From positions 372,001-436,000 of the forward strand of contig NZ_BPUO01000004.1 of NCBI RefSeq assembly GCF_022179805.1: a stretch of DNA of 64,000 nucleotides, read 5' to 3'. The position numbers were made by a program, and so were the translations under genes. Under the pieces are notes generated by a model, which did no database searches, was not told the origin of the DNA, and saw only the letters and a program-made list of their open reading frames with translations. Shown here in pieces: positions 18,491 to 26,663 of this stretch (position 1 is its first letter; each line of letters begins with the position of its first letter). The DNA comes from Cupriavidus pauculus. Its GTDB lineage: Bacteria; Pseudomonadota; Gammaproteobacteria; Burkholderiales; Burkholderiaceae.

Positions 18491-18871
18491 TCAGCCTCCG
18501 GGGCGCATCTGCAAAGCGTTTTCGATGCAGTCGATGATATCCGTATCCTGGAACGGCTTGTTCAGGAAACAGGCGGCGCCGGCATCGCGCGCGCGTTGTT
18601 CGTAGCCTTCCTGCGCAAAGGCCGTCATGAAGATCACCGGCATCCGGTGGCCGTTGGTGCGCAGCGCGTCGCACAGGGCAAAGCCGTTCATCCCGGGCAT
18701 CTGCACGTCGGTGATCACGCAATCGATGTCACCGATCGAGGGAGACTGCAGCAATTCGGGGCCGCCGCCGTAGAGTTCCACGGCCATGTCGAGCGAGCGC
18801 ACCAGTCGGCCCATGGCATGCCGGACGGAAACGTCGTCGTCGACAATGGCAATCACGGGGGTGGCAGTCAC
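18491..18871 (-). CDS. Stand-alone receiver (response regulator without output domain)
   Basis: This 126-aa CheY-like receiver has the acidic pocket in AIVDDD, phospho-acceptor Asp55 (CVITDVQMPGMNGF), Thr/Ser in FMTAFA and Lys105 in LNKPF. I chose the GTG at 18871 because AAGGA sits at the right distance, although the frame stays open to 18958. No DNA-binding domain follows, so it likely acts as a phosphate shuttle or sink for the histidine kinase coded immediately downstream on the same strand. The last codons hold the GGAGG that could serve the downstream TTG start. Confidence 0.88.
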   Translation of the reverse strand: MTATPVIAIVDDDVSVRHAMGRLVRSLDMAVELYGGGPELLQSPSIGDIDCVITDVQMPGMNGFALCDALRTNGHRMPVIFMTAFAQEGYEQRARDAGAACFLNKPFQDTDIIDCIENALQMRPGG

Positions 18872-19021
18872 ACGAGTTCCTTGAATAGTCGAAAGCGGCG
18901 GCATACCTGCCACCGCTTTGCCCAAAGCATAATCTCGCTGGCCACCGGTCGACATCATACGGTGGTATTGTCAGCGCGCCGCCGACATGCGCCGCTGACG
19001 TGACCACCGTGGCCCGCGCGT

Positions 19022-19074
19022 AAACCGACAAGGATATTCGGTTTCCGATACGCTCCGCCACCAATCGGAGCGTA
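19022..19074. promoter_or_regulatory. Two adjacent perfect inverted repeats upstream of the receiver gene
   Basis: AAACCGA (19022-19028) pairs with TCGGTTT (19038-19044), and TACGCTCCG (19049-19057) pairs with CGGAGCGTA (19066-19074). They lie between the end of a porin gene and the start of the receiver/kinase transcript, so they may be a terminator, an operator, or both. Confidence 0.45.
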
Positions 19075-19117
19075 CCCATACCAAGGTATTAGTGACGCTC
19101 CGAGCGTGGCATCGGCG

Positions 19118-20224
19118 TCAGAAGTTGTGCCGCATGCCCAGTGCGAACGTCTGCGGATCGGCGCCAGCGCTCACACCCAGCTCGTTGATCGCGAAGTCGT
19201 AGATCGCGTTGCGCTTGTTGTTGATGCGGCTGTAGTACGCAAACAGCGCTGTGCGCTTTGACAGCGGATAGTCGTAGCCCACCGTGAACTGCGTGGCGCC
19301 CGTCTCGGACCCGCTGCGGAAAAAGCCCACCGTCTCGGTGGAAGATCCGGTGCCGTTGGCGGCCAGCGCAAAGCCCACGCGCACGCTGCCCGGCCCCAGC
19401 TGCTGCACCAGCGACGCGTAGTAGCCGTTGCGCTGCAGGTCGCCGCTGTCGGTGCGGTAGTGCAGGTGCTCGTAGACGGCCGAGATACGCGTGCCCTGGA
19501 ACAGCTGGTAGGCCACGCCTACCTTGAGCGCATCGTCGTTGCGGCCGGCGGCCTGGTAGTGCTGGTGGATCTCGTAGGCGACGGTGGCATTGAGCGGCCC
19601 CTTGTCGTAGACCAGCGCGGCCGAGTACAGCGCCGGATTGCGCGCCACCGTGGTCTTTTCCTCGGGCAGGCCCCAGCCCAGCCAGACGCTGACGCCGGCC
19701 AGTTGCGGCGAGCGGTACTGCAGGATGTTCTTCTGGCGCCGGTCGAACGAACTGGTGTCCTGCACGTTGTCCGAGCTCGACGTGGAGCCGTTGCCCATCA
19801 GCGCCATGTACCCCGCCGTGGTGGGGTAGTACGGGTCGTAGGCCATGGTCGCCTCGGTGTAAGGCGTATGCCAGTGCCCCATGAACAGCAGCCCGTAGTC
19901 GCCCTGCAGCCCGATGCGCGAGTTGCGCGTGGCAATGCCGCCCTGGCCGTTGTCCACCGACAGGTTGCTTTCGATCTGCCACAGCGCCTTCAACGAGCCG
20001 CCCAGGTCTTCCTCGCCGCGCAGGCCCCACACCGACCGGTTGTTGGTCTGGCGCACCACGCTGCCCAGCGACGTGCCATCGGTGGCGGTGCTGGCGCGCG
20101 AATACTCGATGGCCGTGTTCAGGCGGCCATAGATCGTGACGGTGCCGGCCGCGCCGGCGCACGCCGGCGCCAGCAGGGCGGTGGTCAGCGCAAGCTGCTT
20201 ACTGTGCCACTTACTGCGTCGCAT
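19118..20224 (-). CDS. General porin, second copy
   Basis: This 368-aa porin_4-family outer-membrane protein has an N-terminal signal (LALTTALLAPACAGAAG) before the first strand GTVTIYGRLNTAIEYS. Its C-terminus ends in FALGMRHNF with the terminal Phe required for outer-membrane assembly. The ATG at 20224 lies 14 bases inside the preceding XapX gene, which indicates translational coupling and places it at the end of the DoxX-MFS-XapX operon. It differs clearly from the benK-linked porin and probably supplies a solute route for the products handled by this locus. Confidence 0.9.
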   Translation of the reverse strand: MRRSKWHSKQLALTTALLAPACAGAAGTVTIYGRLNTAIEYSRASTATDGTSLGSVVRQTNNRSVWGLRGEEDLGGSLKALWQIESNLSVDNGQGGIATRNSRIGLQGDYGLLFMGHWHTPYTEATMAYDPYYPTTAGYMALMGNGSTSSSDNVQDTSSFDRRQKNILQYRSPQLAGVSVWLGWGLPEEKTTVARNPALYSAALVYDKGPLNATVAYEIHQHYQAAGRNDDALKVGVAYQLFQGTRISAVYEHLHYRTDSGDLQRNGYYASLVQQLGPGSVRVGFALAANGTGSSTETVGFFRSGSETGATQFTVGYDYPLSKRTALFAYYSRINNKRNAIYDFAINELGVSAGADPQTFALGMRHNF

Positions 20225-20486
20225 CGGTCTTCCCGTCGTCGCGCGCCGCCAGCGTCGGCCCCGGCGTGCCCGTGATCTTGGGCACGCACTCCGAATGGAA
20301 CCAGGCCACCGTCACCGGCTCACCTGCGATCATGCGCTTGATGGGCGGCACCACCTGTTCGCCGATCAGCATGCCAAGCAGGCCGATCAGCGCCACGGCC
20401 GGCGGCGCGGGAGAGCGCACCTGCATCAGTGCATAGATGATGCCGACCAGCACGCCGGCGCCCAGGGATACGAGATAGATCTTCAT
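20211..20486 (-). CDS. XapX domain membrane protein (DUF1427)
   Basis: This 91-aa protein has two hydrophobic helices (YLVSLGAGVLVGIIYALM and VALIGLLGMLIGEQVVP) and the XapX hallmark SPAPPAVALIGLLG between them. A hydrophilic C-terminal tail of about 35 residues follows. The family is found in small operons of proteobacteria and has no proven function. It lies 21 bases after the MFS gene and overlaps the porin start by 14 bases, so it is part of a four-gene operon. Confidence 0.88.
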   Translation of the reverse strand: MKIYLVSLGAGVLVGIIYALMQVRSPAPPAVALIGLLGMLIGEQVVPPIKRMIAGEPVTVAWFHSECVPKITGTPGPTLAARDDGKTDATQ

Positions 20487-20507
20487 GATGACTTCTCAAC
20501 AGTAACT

Positions 20508-22133
20508 TCAGACAGGTGACGATGCCGGGGGCGTGGCCGGCAGGCCCACGCCAAGCAGGTGCCGCACGCGCGGCGGCTCGCTGGCCACGTGGTAGCGCGC
20601 CACGTCGCGCTGCAGGTCGGCATCGGCATTGGGTACGCGGCGATGCTGGCGCAGGTGTTCGGCCCACGACTCCACCAGGAACCACTCGGTCAGCAGTTCG
20701 GGGTTGGCCGGGTCCTCCATGACGCCCCAGTTGAAGGCGCCGTCGCGCAGGCGCTCTTCCTTCAGGCCGTGCACGGCGCGCAGGAATGCGTCGCGGCTTG
20801 CCGCCGGAATGCAGTACTCGATCAGGATCATGACCGGGCCGCGATCGTGGGCGATCTCGTCGGCCATTTCCGGCTCGGGCCAGTGGCGTGCCGGGCCCAG
20901 GTCCTCCTCGCCGCGCGGCAGTCGTACGCGGTGCAGCAGCAGCGCGGCCACCACCAGGCCGACGGCGGCGATCAGCAGCGCATGGGGCGTGCCCATGGCC
21001 TGGGCCACGAAGCCCCACAGCAGGCTGCCACCCGCCAGCGCGCCGTTGAACACCATCTGGTAGACGGCCAGCGCGCGGCCACGTACCCAGTTGGGCAGGA
21101 TGGCCTGCGCCGCGCCGCCCAGCGTGGTCAGCGCCATGATCCAGGCCGCGCCAAGCACGAGCAGCAGCGGCAACGCCAGCCAGACCGGCGGTGCGAACGA
21201 CAGGCCGGCCATGACGGCGGCGGTGGCGATGGCGGACACCAGCACCACGCCGTCGCCGTCGAGCCGCCTCTGCAATGCGGGCATCGTCAGCGCACCCATG
21301 ATGGCGCCTGCACCAACCGCGCCCAGCAGCACGCCATAGAGACCGGCGCCGCCGTGCAGCAGTTGCTTGGCGACCAGCGGCAACAAGGCCCACACGCTGC
21401 TGCCGAACGCGAAGTGCACGGCCGCGCGCAACAGCACCACATGGAGCTTGCTGTGGGCGCGTGTGAAGCGCAGCCCGGCACGGAAGGCGCTGAAGAAATG
21501 CTCGCGCAGCGGATCGGCGGGCTGCGCGGGACGCTTCCACCAGATCAGCGCGGCAATCACGAACAGATAACTCAGCAGGTCGGCGCCATAGGTGGCGGCG
21601 GCACCGAATGCGGCCAGCAGCAGGCCGCCCGTGGCCGGGCCGATGGCGCGGGCGATATTGACGCCCAGTGCGTTGAGCGCCACGGCCTGGCGCAGCGTGC
21701 TGGGGGGCACCAGCTCCGGCACGATCGACTGCCACGTCGGCCCCATCATCGCGGCGCCGATACCGCCGGCAAACGCCAGCGCAATCAGGATCTCGATCGT
21801 CAGGCCGTTATGCCAGGACAGGAACGCCAGCGTGCCGCTGACCGCTGCCAGAGCGATCTGGATCACGATCAGGAAGCGGCGCCGATCCAGGATGTCGGAC
21901 AGCACGCCGGCCGGAATGGCCAGCAGGAAGACCGGCAGCGTGGCCGCGGCCTGGATGGTGGCCACGGCGGCGGGCGACGACGACAGGTCGGTGGCCAGCC
22001 ACGCGCTGGCCACGTCGCGCATGAAGCTGCCGACGTTGCCGAGAATGGTGGCCGCCCAGAGGACGGCGAAGGTCGTTTGCGCCAGTGGCGCGAACGAGCC
22101 GACGGACTTGGGTTGCGATGCAGCCTGCGTCAT
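20508..22133 (-). CDS. MFS exporter (EntS-like) with a C-terminal ABM-like domain
   Basis: This 541-aa protein has about 400 residues of MFS_3 transporter with 12 predicted helices. They start at FAVLWAATILGNVGSFM and include DILDRRRFLI as the loop 2-3 motif. From about residue 420 a soluble domain follows (MILIEYCIPAASRDAFLRAV, then FNWGVMEDP and EWFLVESWAEH), which resembles dimeric alpha/beta-barrel monooxygenases. The start overlaps the DoxX stop by four bases. Substrate is unknown. The fused domain suggests it binds or modifies the exported small molecule. Confidence 0.85.
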   Translation of the reverse strand: MTQAASQPKSVGSFAPLAQTTFAVLWAATILGNVGSFMRDVASAWLATDLSSSPAAVATIQAAATLPVFLLAIPAGVLSDILDRRRFLIVIQIALAAVSGTLAFLSWHNGLTIEILIALAFAGGIGAAMMGPTWQSIVPELVPPSTLRQAVALNALGVNIARAIGPATGGLLLAAFGAAATYGADLLSYLFVIAALIWWKRPAQPADPLREHFFSAFRAGLRFTRAHSKLHVVLLRAAVHFAFGSSVWALLPLVAKQLLHGGAGLYGVLLGAVGAGAIMGALTMPALQRRLDGDGVVLVSAIATAAVMAGLSFAPPVWLALPLLLVLGAAWIMALTTLGGAAQAILPNWVRGRALAVYQMVFNGALAGGSLLWGFVAQAMGTPHALLIAAVGLVVAALLLHRVRLPRGEEDLGPARHWPEPEMADEIAHDRGPVMILIEYCIPAASRDAFLRAVHGLKEERLRDGAFNWGVMEDPANPELLTEWFLVESWAEHLRQHRRVPNADADLQRDVARYHVASEPPRVRHLLGVGLPATPPASSPV

Positions 22134-22558
22134 GCCCGGCTCCGCAGGTCATGCCATGCCACCAGCACGAAGCCGCCGACCAGGCCCAGATGTTCGAAGA
22201 ACGCGTTCATCAGCATGAACTGCGCTTCGGGCGGCGCACTCCAGAAACGGTTGGCCATGAACGTGGCCGCCAGCGTGAACACGGCCAGCGCCAGCGCGCC
22301 AAGCCAGCGGAACACACCCAGCAGGATCATGGCCGGCGCGGCCAGTTCCAGTGCAATGGTGGCGGCGGCAAGCGGCACGGCCGGTGCCAGGCCAAAGTGC
22401 TGCATCTCGGCGACCGCGCCGGAGAAATCGAACAGCTTGACGAGCCCGCCTTGCAGGTACGCCGCGCAAAGCAGCAGCAGGGCGATCCAGTGCAGCCAGC
22501 GGGGCAGCCGGTGCGCGGGGGCGCCGGAAGCGGCCATTGGGGAAAAGGATGATTGCAT
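22130..22558 (-). CDS. DoxX family membrane protein
   Basis: This 142-aa inner-membrane protein has four hydrophobic helices and the DoxX pattern (AAYLQGGLVKLFDFSGAVAE near residue 33, then ELAAPAMILLGV and MNAFFEHLGLVGGFV). I chose the ATG at 22558, since the frame upstream runs through intergenic palindromes. It is first in an operon with the MFS exporter, XapX protein and porin. DoxX proteins are linked to redox, thiosulfate or quinone chemistry in other organisms, but nothing here defines the substrate. Confidence 0.88.
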   Translation of the reverse strand: MQSSFSPMAASGAPAHRLPRWLHWIALLLLCAAYLQGGLVKLFDFSGAVAEMQHFGLAPAVPLAAATIALELAAPAMILLGVFRWLGALALAVFTLAATFMANRFWSAPPEAQFMLMNAFFEHLGLVGGFVLVAWHDLRSRA

Positions 22559-22593
22559 GGTGGGAGCTCCAGGGGCGAAGATGGGTGCAGCGA

Positions 22594-22635
22594 AACAGGG
22601 TGATGCGAACAGGGTGATGCGAACAGGGTGATGCG
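22594..22635. repeat. Three tandem copies of a 14-bp unit
   Basis: AACAGGGTGATGCG occurs three times head to tail without mismatches (22594-22607, 22608-22621, 22622-22635). It lies upstream of the DoxX operon start, where copy-number change could alter promoter spacing. Confidence 0.85.
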
Positions 22636-22654
22636 CGGTTGTTCGGTTTTTGCT

Positions 22655-22681
22655 CCCCTCTCCCACGCAGTGGGAGAAGGG
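22655..22681. repeat. Intergenic palindromic repeat, imperfect copy
   Basis: CCCCTCTCCCA faces TGGGAGAAGGG with one mismatch around a short loop. It is followed by GGGGGTGAGGG, which is mirrored by CCCTCACCCCC ahead of the next copy at 22754, so the two copies are inverted relative to each other. Confidence 0.65.
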
Positions 22682-22753
22682 CTGGGGGTGAGGGCCGGGC
22701 GCGTCAAATTGCTGACTGGTTGGCAAGCAGAACCTCGATGCCCTCACCCCCAA

Positions 22754-22780
22754 CCCCTCTCCCGCCGTGCGGGAGAGGGG
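22754..22780. repeat. Intergenic palindromic repeat, perfect 12-bp arms
   Basis: CCCCTCTCCCGC and GCGGGAGAGGGG are separated by CGT. It has the same core as the repeats at 12897 and 22796. Confidence 0.75.
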
Positions 22781-22795
22781 AGCACATATGGTGGG

Positions 22796-22814
22796 TCTCC
22801 CGCCATGCGGGAGA
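22796..22814. repeat. Intergenic palindromic repeat, short copy
   Basis: TCTCCCGC and GCGGGAGA surround CAT. It lies a few bases beyond the end of the amidohydrolase gene and could act as its transcript end. Confidence 0.7.
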
Positions 22815-22826
22815 GGGGAGAAACAA

Positions 22827-24770
22827 TCAGAACGCCCAGCAAGAACAGCCCAGCGCGCCCCAGAACGTGCTTTCGTCCGACGTCGGTGCGCTCGTGGTCC
22901 ACGCCTTGGCATGCGCGTGGCCGTGCACGCCGCATGAGCTGGCGCAGCCGCAGGCGGTGTTCATCGCCAGCTTGGCCTGCGCGGTCGGGCGCGGCTGGTA
23001 CTTGCTGCCGTGGCGAGCGGGCGACCAGTCGGGCATGGCCGGCGGAATGTTGGGCGAGTGCTTGCCGAATTCGCTATCGCCGTAGACCACCTTGCCGCCC
23101 AGCACCGTCATCACCGACGTGATGTCCTGGATGTCGTCGCCCGGCACGCTGAAGTAGTCGGCCGACAGCACGGCCAGGTCGGCGAGTTGGCCGCTCTTGA
23201 TCTGGCCCTTCTTGCCTTCTTCCGACGAGAACCACGTATTGGCTTCGGTCCACAGGCGCAGCGCCGTTTCGCGATCCAGCAGGTTGGCTTGCGGATACAT
23301 CGACATGCCGCCCACGGTCTTGCCCGTGGTCAGCCAGTACAGCGACACCCACGGGTTGTACGATGCCACGCGCGTGGCATCGGTACCGGCGCCCACCTTC
23401 ACGCCCTTTTCCAGCATCTTCTTGACCGGCGGCGTCGCCTCGGCGGCGCGTGCACCGTAGCGCTCCACGAAGTACTCGCCCTGGTAGGCCATGCGGTGCT
23501 GCACGGCGATGCCGCCGCCCAGTGCCGCGATGCGGTCGATATTGCGGTCGGAAATCGTCTCCGCGTGGTCGAAGAACCAGTTCAGGCCGTTGAACGGCAC
23601 GTCCTTGGCCACCTTCTCGTAGACGTCCAGCGCACGCGTGATGGTTTCGTCGTAGGTGGCATGCAGGCGCCACGGCCAGCGCTTCTCGGCCAGCAGGCGG
23701 ATTACCGGTTCGAGATCGGCTTCCATCGATGGCGGCATGTCGGGACGCTCCACGCGGAAGTCCTCGAAGTCGGCGGCCGTGTACACCAGCATCTCGCCGG
23801 CGCCGTTGTGGCGGTACAGGTCATCGCCCTGGCCCGGCTTGACGGTCGACGTCCAGGTCTTGAAGTCGCTCAGTTCTTCCTTGGGCTTCTGCGTGAACAG
23901 GTTGTAGGCCAGGCGCACCGTGAGCTGGCCGTCGCGGTGCAGTTCCTCGATGATGTTGTAGTCCTCGGGGTAGTTCTGGTATCCGCCGCCGGCATCGATC
24001 ACGCCGGTTACGCCCAGGCGGTTCACTTCGCGCATGAAATGGCGCGTGGAATTCTTCTGGTATTCCGGCGGCAGCTTCGGACCCTTGGCCAGCGTGGCAT
24101 ACAGGATCGTCGCGTTGGGCTTGGCCAGCAGCAGGCCGGTGGGGTTACCCGCCTTGTCGCGGATGATCTCGCCGCCCGGCGGGTTTGGCGTGTCCTTGTT
24201 GTAGCCCACAGCGCGCAGCGCGGCGCCGTTCAGGATGGCACGGTCGTACAGGTGCAGGATGAACACGGGCGTGTCGGGTGCCGCCGCGTTCAGTTCCTCG
24301 ATGGTCGGCAGGCGCTTTTCCACGAACTGGTGTTCGGTGAAGCCACCCACCACGCGCACCCATTGCGGGGCGGGCGTACGGGCAACCTGGTCCTTGAGCA
24401 TGCGCATGGCGTCGGCCAGCGACCGCACGCCGTCCCAGCGCAGCTCCATGTTGTAGTTCAGGCCGCCACGAATGATGTGCATGTGGCTGTCGATCAGCCC
24501 TGGAATGGCCCGCCGGCCATTCAGGTCGATCACCCTGGTACCGGCTGCCGCGAGCTTCATGATCTCGTCGCGCGTACCCACGCCGATGAAACGGCCGTCC
24601 TGGATGGCAACGGCATCAGCCTGGGGGTTGGACTTGTCTAGGGTGGTGAACTTGCCGTTGACAAGGATGAGATCGGGAGTCGGGGTCGGTGACATGGCGA
24701 AAAGCTCCGAAGAAGCTGCCGCCCCAAGGGCGGCAGCCGAGGCGATGAATTGCCGGCGGGTTACTGACAT
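22827..24770 (-). CDS. Exported YtcJ-type metal-dependent amidohydrolase
   Basis: This 647-aa protein starts with a Tat-like leader (TRRQFIASAAALGAAAS) and has the amidohydrolase metal motif GLIDSHMH (His96, His98). Later it has the family's HATYDET, HAE and GAGTDAT motifs. YtcJ proteins hydrolyse amide or carbamate bonds, and the substrate here is unknown. The last 44 residues form an unusual tail with Cys607, Cys609, Cys613, His616, His618, His620, Cys642 and Cys644, which could bind metal. I set the start at 24770 (MSVTRRQF) because the longer frame lacks a leader. It follows the chloroperoxidase-like gene by 20 bases. Confidence 0.9.
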   Translation of the reverse strand: MSVTRRQFIASAAALGAAASSELFAMSPTPTPDLILVNGKFTTLDKSNPQADAVAIQDGRFIGVGTRDEIMKLAAAGTRVIDLNGRRAIPGLIDSHMHIIRGGLNYNMELRWDGVRSLADAMRMLKDQVARTPAPQWVRVVGGFTEHQFVEKRLPTIEELNAAAPDTPVFILHLYDRAILNGAALRAVGYNKDTPNPPGGEIIRDKAGNPTGLLLAKPNATILYATLAKGPKLPPEYQKNSTRHFMREVNRLGVTGVIDAGGGYQNYPEDYNIIEELHRDGQLTVRLAYNLFTQKPKEELSDFKTWTSTVKPGQGDDLYRHNGAGEMLVYTAADFEDFRVERPDMPPSMEADLEPVIRLLAEKRWPWRLHATYDETITRALDVYEKVAKDVPFNGLNWFFDHAETISDRNIDRIAALGGGIAVQHRMAYQGEYFVERYGARAAEATPPVKKMLEKGVKVGAGTDATRVASYNPWVSLYWLTTGKTVGGMSMYPQANLLDRETALRLWTEANTWFSSEEGKKGQIKSGQLADLAVLSADYFSVPGDDIQDITSVMTVLGGKVVYGDSEFGKHSPNIPPAMPDWSPARHGSKYQPRPTAQAKLAMNTACGCASSCGVHGHAHAKAWTTSAPTSDESTFWGALGCSCWAF

Positions 24771-24790
24771 GGGGTCTGTTCGCTCGGGCT

Positions 24791-25789
24791 TCAGGCGTTC
24801 AGGAAGGCCAGCAGGTCGGCGTTGACCTGGTCGGCGTTGATCACGCACATGCCGTGCGAGGCGCCCGGGTACACCTTCAGCGTGGCGTTCTTGACGATCT
24901 TGGCGGTCAGCTTGCCGGCGTTGTCGATCGGCACGATCTGGTCGTCTTCACCATGCAGCACCAGCGTGGGCACGTCGAACTTCTTCAAGTCGGCCGTGTA
25001 GTCCACTTCCGAGAATTCCTTGATGCACAGGTACTGGCCCAGGATGCCGCCGGTCATGCCCTGCGCCCAGAACGCGTCGATGGTGCCTTGCGAAACCTTG
25101 GCGTTCGGACGGTTGAAGCCGAAGAACGGCACGGCCAGGTCCTTGTAGAACTGCGAGCGGTTCTCGGCAACGCCCTTGCGGATGTTGTCGAACACTTCGA
25201 GCGGCAGGCCGTTCGGGTAGGCGGCGCTCTTGGCCATGGTCGGCGGCACCGCGCCGATCAGCACGGCCTTGGCCACGCGCTTCGTGCCATGACGGCCGAT
25301 GTAGCGCGCCACTTCGCCGCCGCCGGTGGAGTGGCCCACCAGCGTGGCGCCCTTGATGTCCAGTGCGTCGAGCACGGCGGCCAGGTCGTCGGCGTAGGTG
25401 TCCATGTTGTTGCCCTGCGCCGGCTGGTCCGAGCGGCCATGGCCACGGCGGTCATGGGCGATCACGCGGAAGCCCTTCTGCACCAGGAACAGCATCTGGG
25501 CGTCCCAGGCGTCGGCGTCGAGCGGCCAGCCGTGCGAGAACACCACCGGACGGCCCGAACCCCAGTCCTTGTAGAAGATGCGCGTGCCGTCCTTGGTCGT
25601 CACGAAGCTGCCGCCTTGCTTGTTCTGGCGGCCGGCAGCCTGCGCGGCTTCGGCGACGCCCGGCGTCAGCGCGGCCATCGATGCCACCGACGCGGCTGCC
25701 GCGCCGACGGTGCTGCCAACCAGCAGCTTGCGGCGCGAGGCGTCGGGTTGGTTGGCTTGTTCGGCTTGTTGGGGGGCGAGGTTCGACAT
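24791..25789 (-). CDS. Tat-exported alpha/beta hydrolase, non-haem chloroperoxidase/arylesterase type
   Basis: This 332-aa enzyme has a twin-arginine leader ([17 protein letters not shown], residues 18-34, with cleavage near AEAAQA). The catalytic triad is visible: Ser154 in GHSTGG, Asp283 in GEDDQIVP and His312 in GASHGM, and HGWP (86-89) forms the oxyanion region. The sequence is typical of cofactor-free chloroperoxidases, which act in vivo as esterases or perhydrolases. It is the first gene of a pair with the YtcJ-like amidohydrolase. The ATG at 25789 follows an AAGGTAG-like ribosome site. Confidence 0.9.
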   Translation of the reverse strand: MSNLAPQQAEQANQPDASRRKLLVGSTVGAAAASVASMAALTPGVAEAAQAAGRQNKQGGSFVTTKDGTRIFYKDWGSGRPVVFSHGWPLDADAWDAQMLFLVQKGFRVIAHDRRGHGRSDQPAQGNNMDTYADDLAAVLDALDIKGATLVGHSTGGGEVARYIGRHGTKRVAKAVLIGAVPPTMAKSAAYPNGLPLEVFDNIRKGVAENRSQFYKDLAVPFFGFNRPNAKVSQGTIDAFWAQGMTGGILGQYLCIKEFSEVDYTADLKKFDVPTLVLHGEDDQIVPIDNAGKLTAKIVKNATLKVYPGASHGMCVINADQVNADLLAFLNA

Positions 25790-25838
25790 GATTTCTACCT
25801 TCCTGCAAAAAGTTGATTCGGTTTTTTTGATTGATGTA

Positions 25839-25868
25839 AACGGTGGTGTCTGGCTCGTTGCCACCGTT
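25839..25868. promoter_or_regulatory. Inverted repeat upstream of the chloroperoxidase-like gene
   Basis: AACGGTGG (25839-25846) and CCACCGTT (25861-25868) are exact complements 14 bases apart. They lie 50 bases from the start codon, so this is a candidate operator. Confidence 0.4.
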
Positions 25869-25907
25869 CTATGCTGCGGGTGCTGCGATGGGGTGAACTT
25901 TAGCGGC

Positions 25908-25937
25908 CAGCATGAGCCCATTGCCGCACTCATGCTG
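25908..25937 (-). terminator. Hairpin after the YcaC-like gene
   Basis: CAGCATGAG and CTCATGCTG form a perfect 9-bp stem with a 12-base loop, 40 bases downstream of the YcaC-like stop. No T-run follows on the minus strand, so it may be a weak terminator or a regulatory dyad. Confidence 0.4.
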
Positions 25938-25976
25938 TACATTTTGTTCAAAAAATTAGAATGATGTCTGGATGGC

Positions 25977-26663
25977 TCAGCGAGCGGGCACCGGAGCGAT
26001 CGAATCGTGCGCCGTGGTGGTGCGCTGCGCGGCCTTGTGGACCATCGTGTAGGCGTAGTCGACACCCATGCCGTAGGCACCCGAGTGTTCCTTGACCAGC
26101 TTCATCACGGCGTCGTAGGTGTCGCGGTGGGCCCAGTCGCGCTGCCATTCCAGCAACACCTGCTGCCAGGTCACGGGCACCACGCCGGCCTGCACCATGC
26201 GCTGCATGGCGTAGTCGTGGGCTTCCTTGCTGGTGCCGCCCGAGGCGTCGGCCACCATGTAGATCTCGTAGTCGCCTTCCAGCATCGCGCACAGCGCGAA
26301 CGTGGTGTTGCAGACCTCGGTCCACAGGCCGGCCACTACCACCTTCTTGCGGCCGTTGGCCTTCAGCGCGTCACGTACCTTCTGGTCGTCCCACGAGTTC
26401 ATCGAGGTACGTTCCAGCGTCTTGGCGTCCGGGAAGACATCGAGGATCTCCGGGTACGTGTAGCCCGAGAACGACTCGCTTTCCACGGTGGTGATGGTGG
26501 TCGGCACATTGAAGATCTTCGCGGCCTTGGCCAGGCCGACGACGTTGTTCTTCAGCGCCTGGCGGTCCATCGACTGCACGCCAAAGGCCATCTGGGGCTG
26601 GTGATCGATGATGATCAGCTGGCTGTTCTGCGGCGTCAGCACTTCGAGCTTCGGGTTGGACAT
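25977..26663 (-). CDS. YcaC-like isochorismatase-superfamily hydrolase
   Basis: This 228-aa cysteine hydrolase has the catalytic Asp20 in [14 protein letters not shown] and the nucleophile Cys118 in [10 protein letters not shown], as in YcaC, whose natural substrate is unsettled. Pro-X cis-peptide and ADASGGTS motifs agree with the family. It has no export signal, unlike its hydrolase neighbours. The long 5' gap (to 27118) contains the second ATAC-N7-GTAT dyad. It could act downstream of the exported hydrolases on small amide products, though that is inference. Confidence 0.9.
   Translation of the reverse strand: MSNPKLEVLTPQNSQLIIIDHQPQMAFGVQSMDRQALKNNVVGLAKAAKIFNVPTTITTVESESFSGYTYPEILDVFPDAKTLERTSMNSWDDQKVRDALKANGRKKVVVAGLWTEVCNTTFALCAMLEGDYEIYMVADASGGTSKEAHDYAMQRMVQAGVVPVTWQQVLLEWQRDWAHRDTYDAVMKLVKEHSGAYGMGVDYAYTMVHKAAQRTTTAHDSIAPVPAR

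Noticed and set aside
22594-22814. Possible CRISPR array from the repeated units
   Set aside because: The 14-bp units are directly adjacent with no spacers, and the palindromes vary. No cas gene is near.
22559-22912. N-terminal extension of the DoxX protein
   Set aside because: The extension is coded by palindromic repeats and the 14-bp tandem repeat. The hydrophobic protein begins naturally at 22558.
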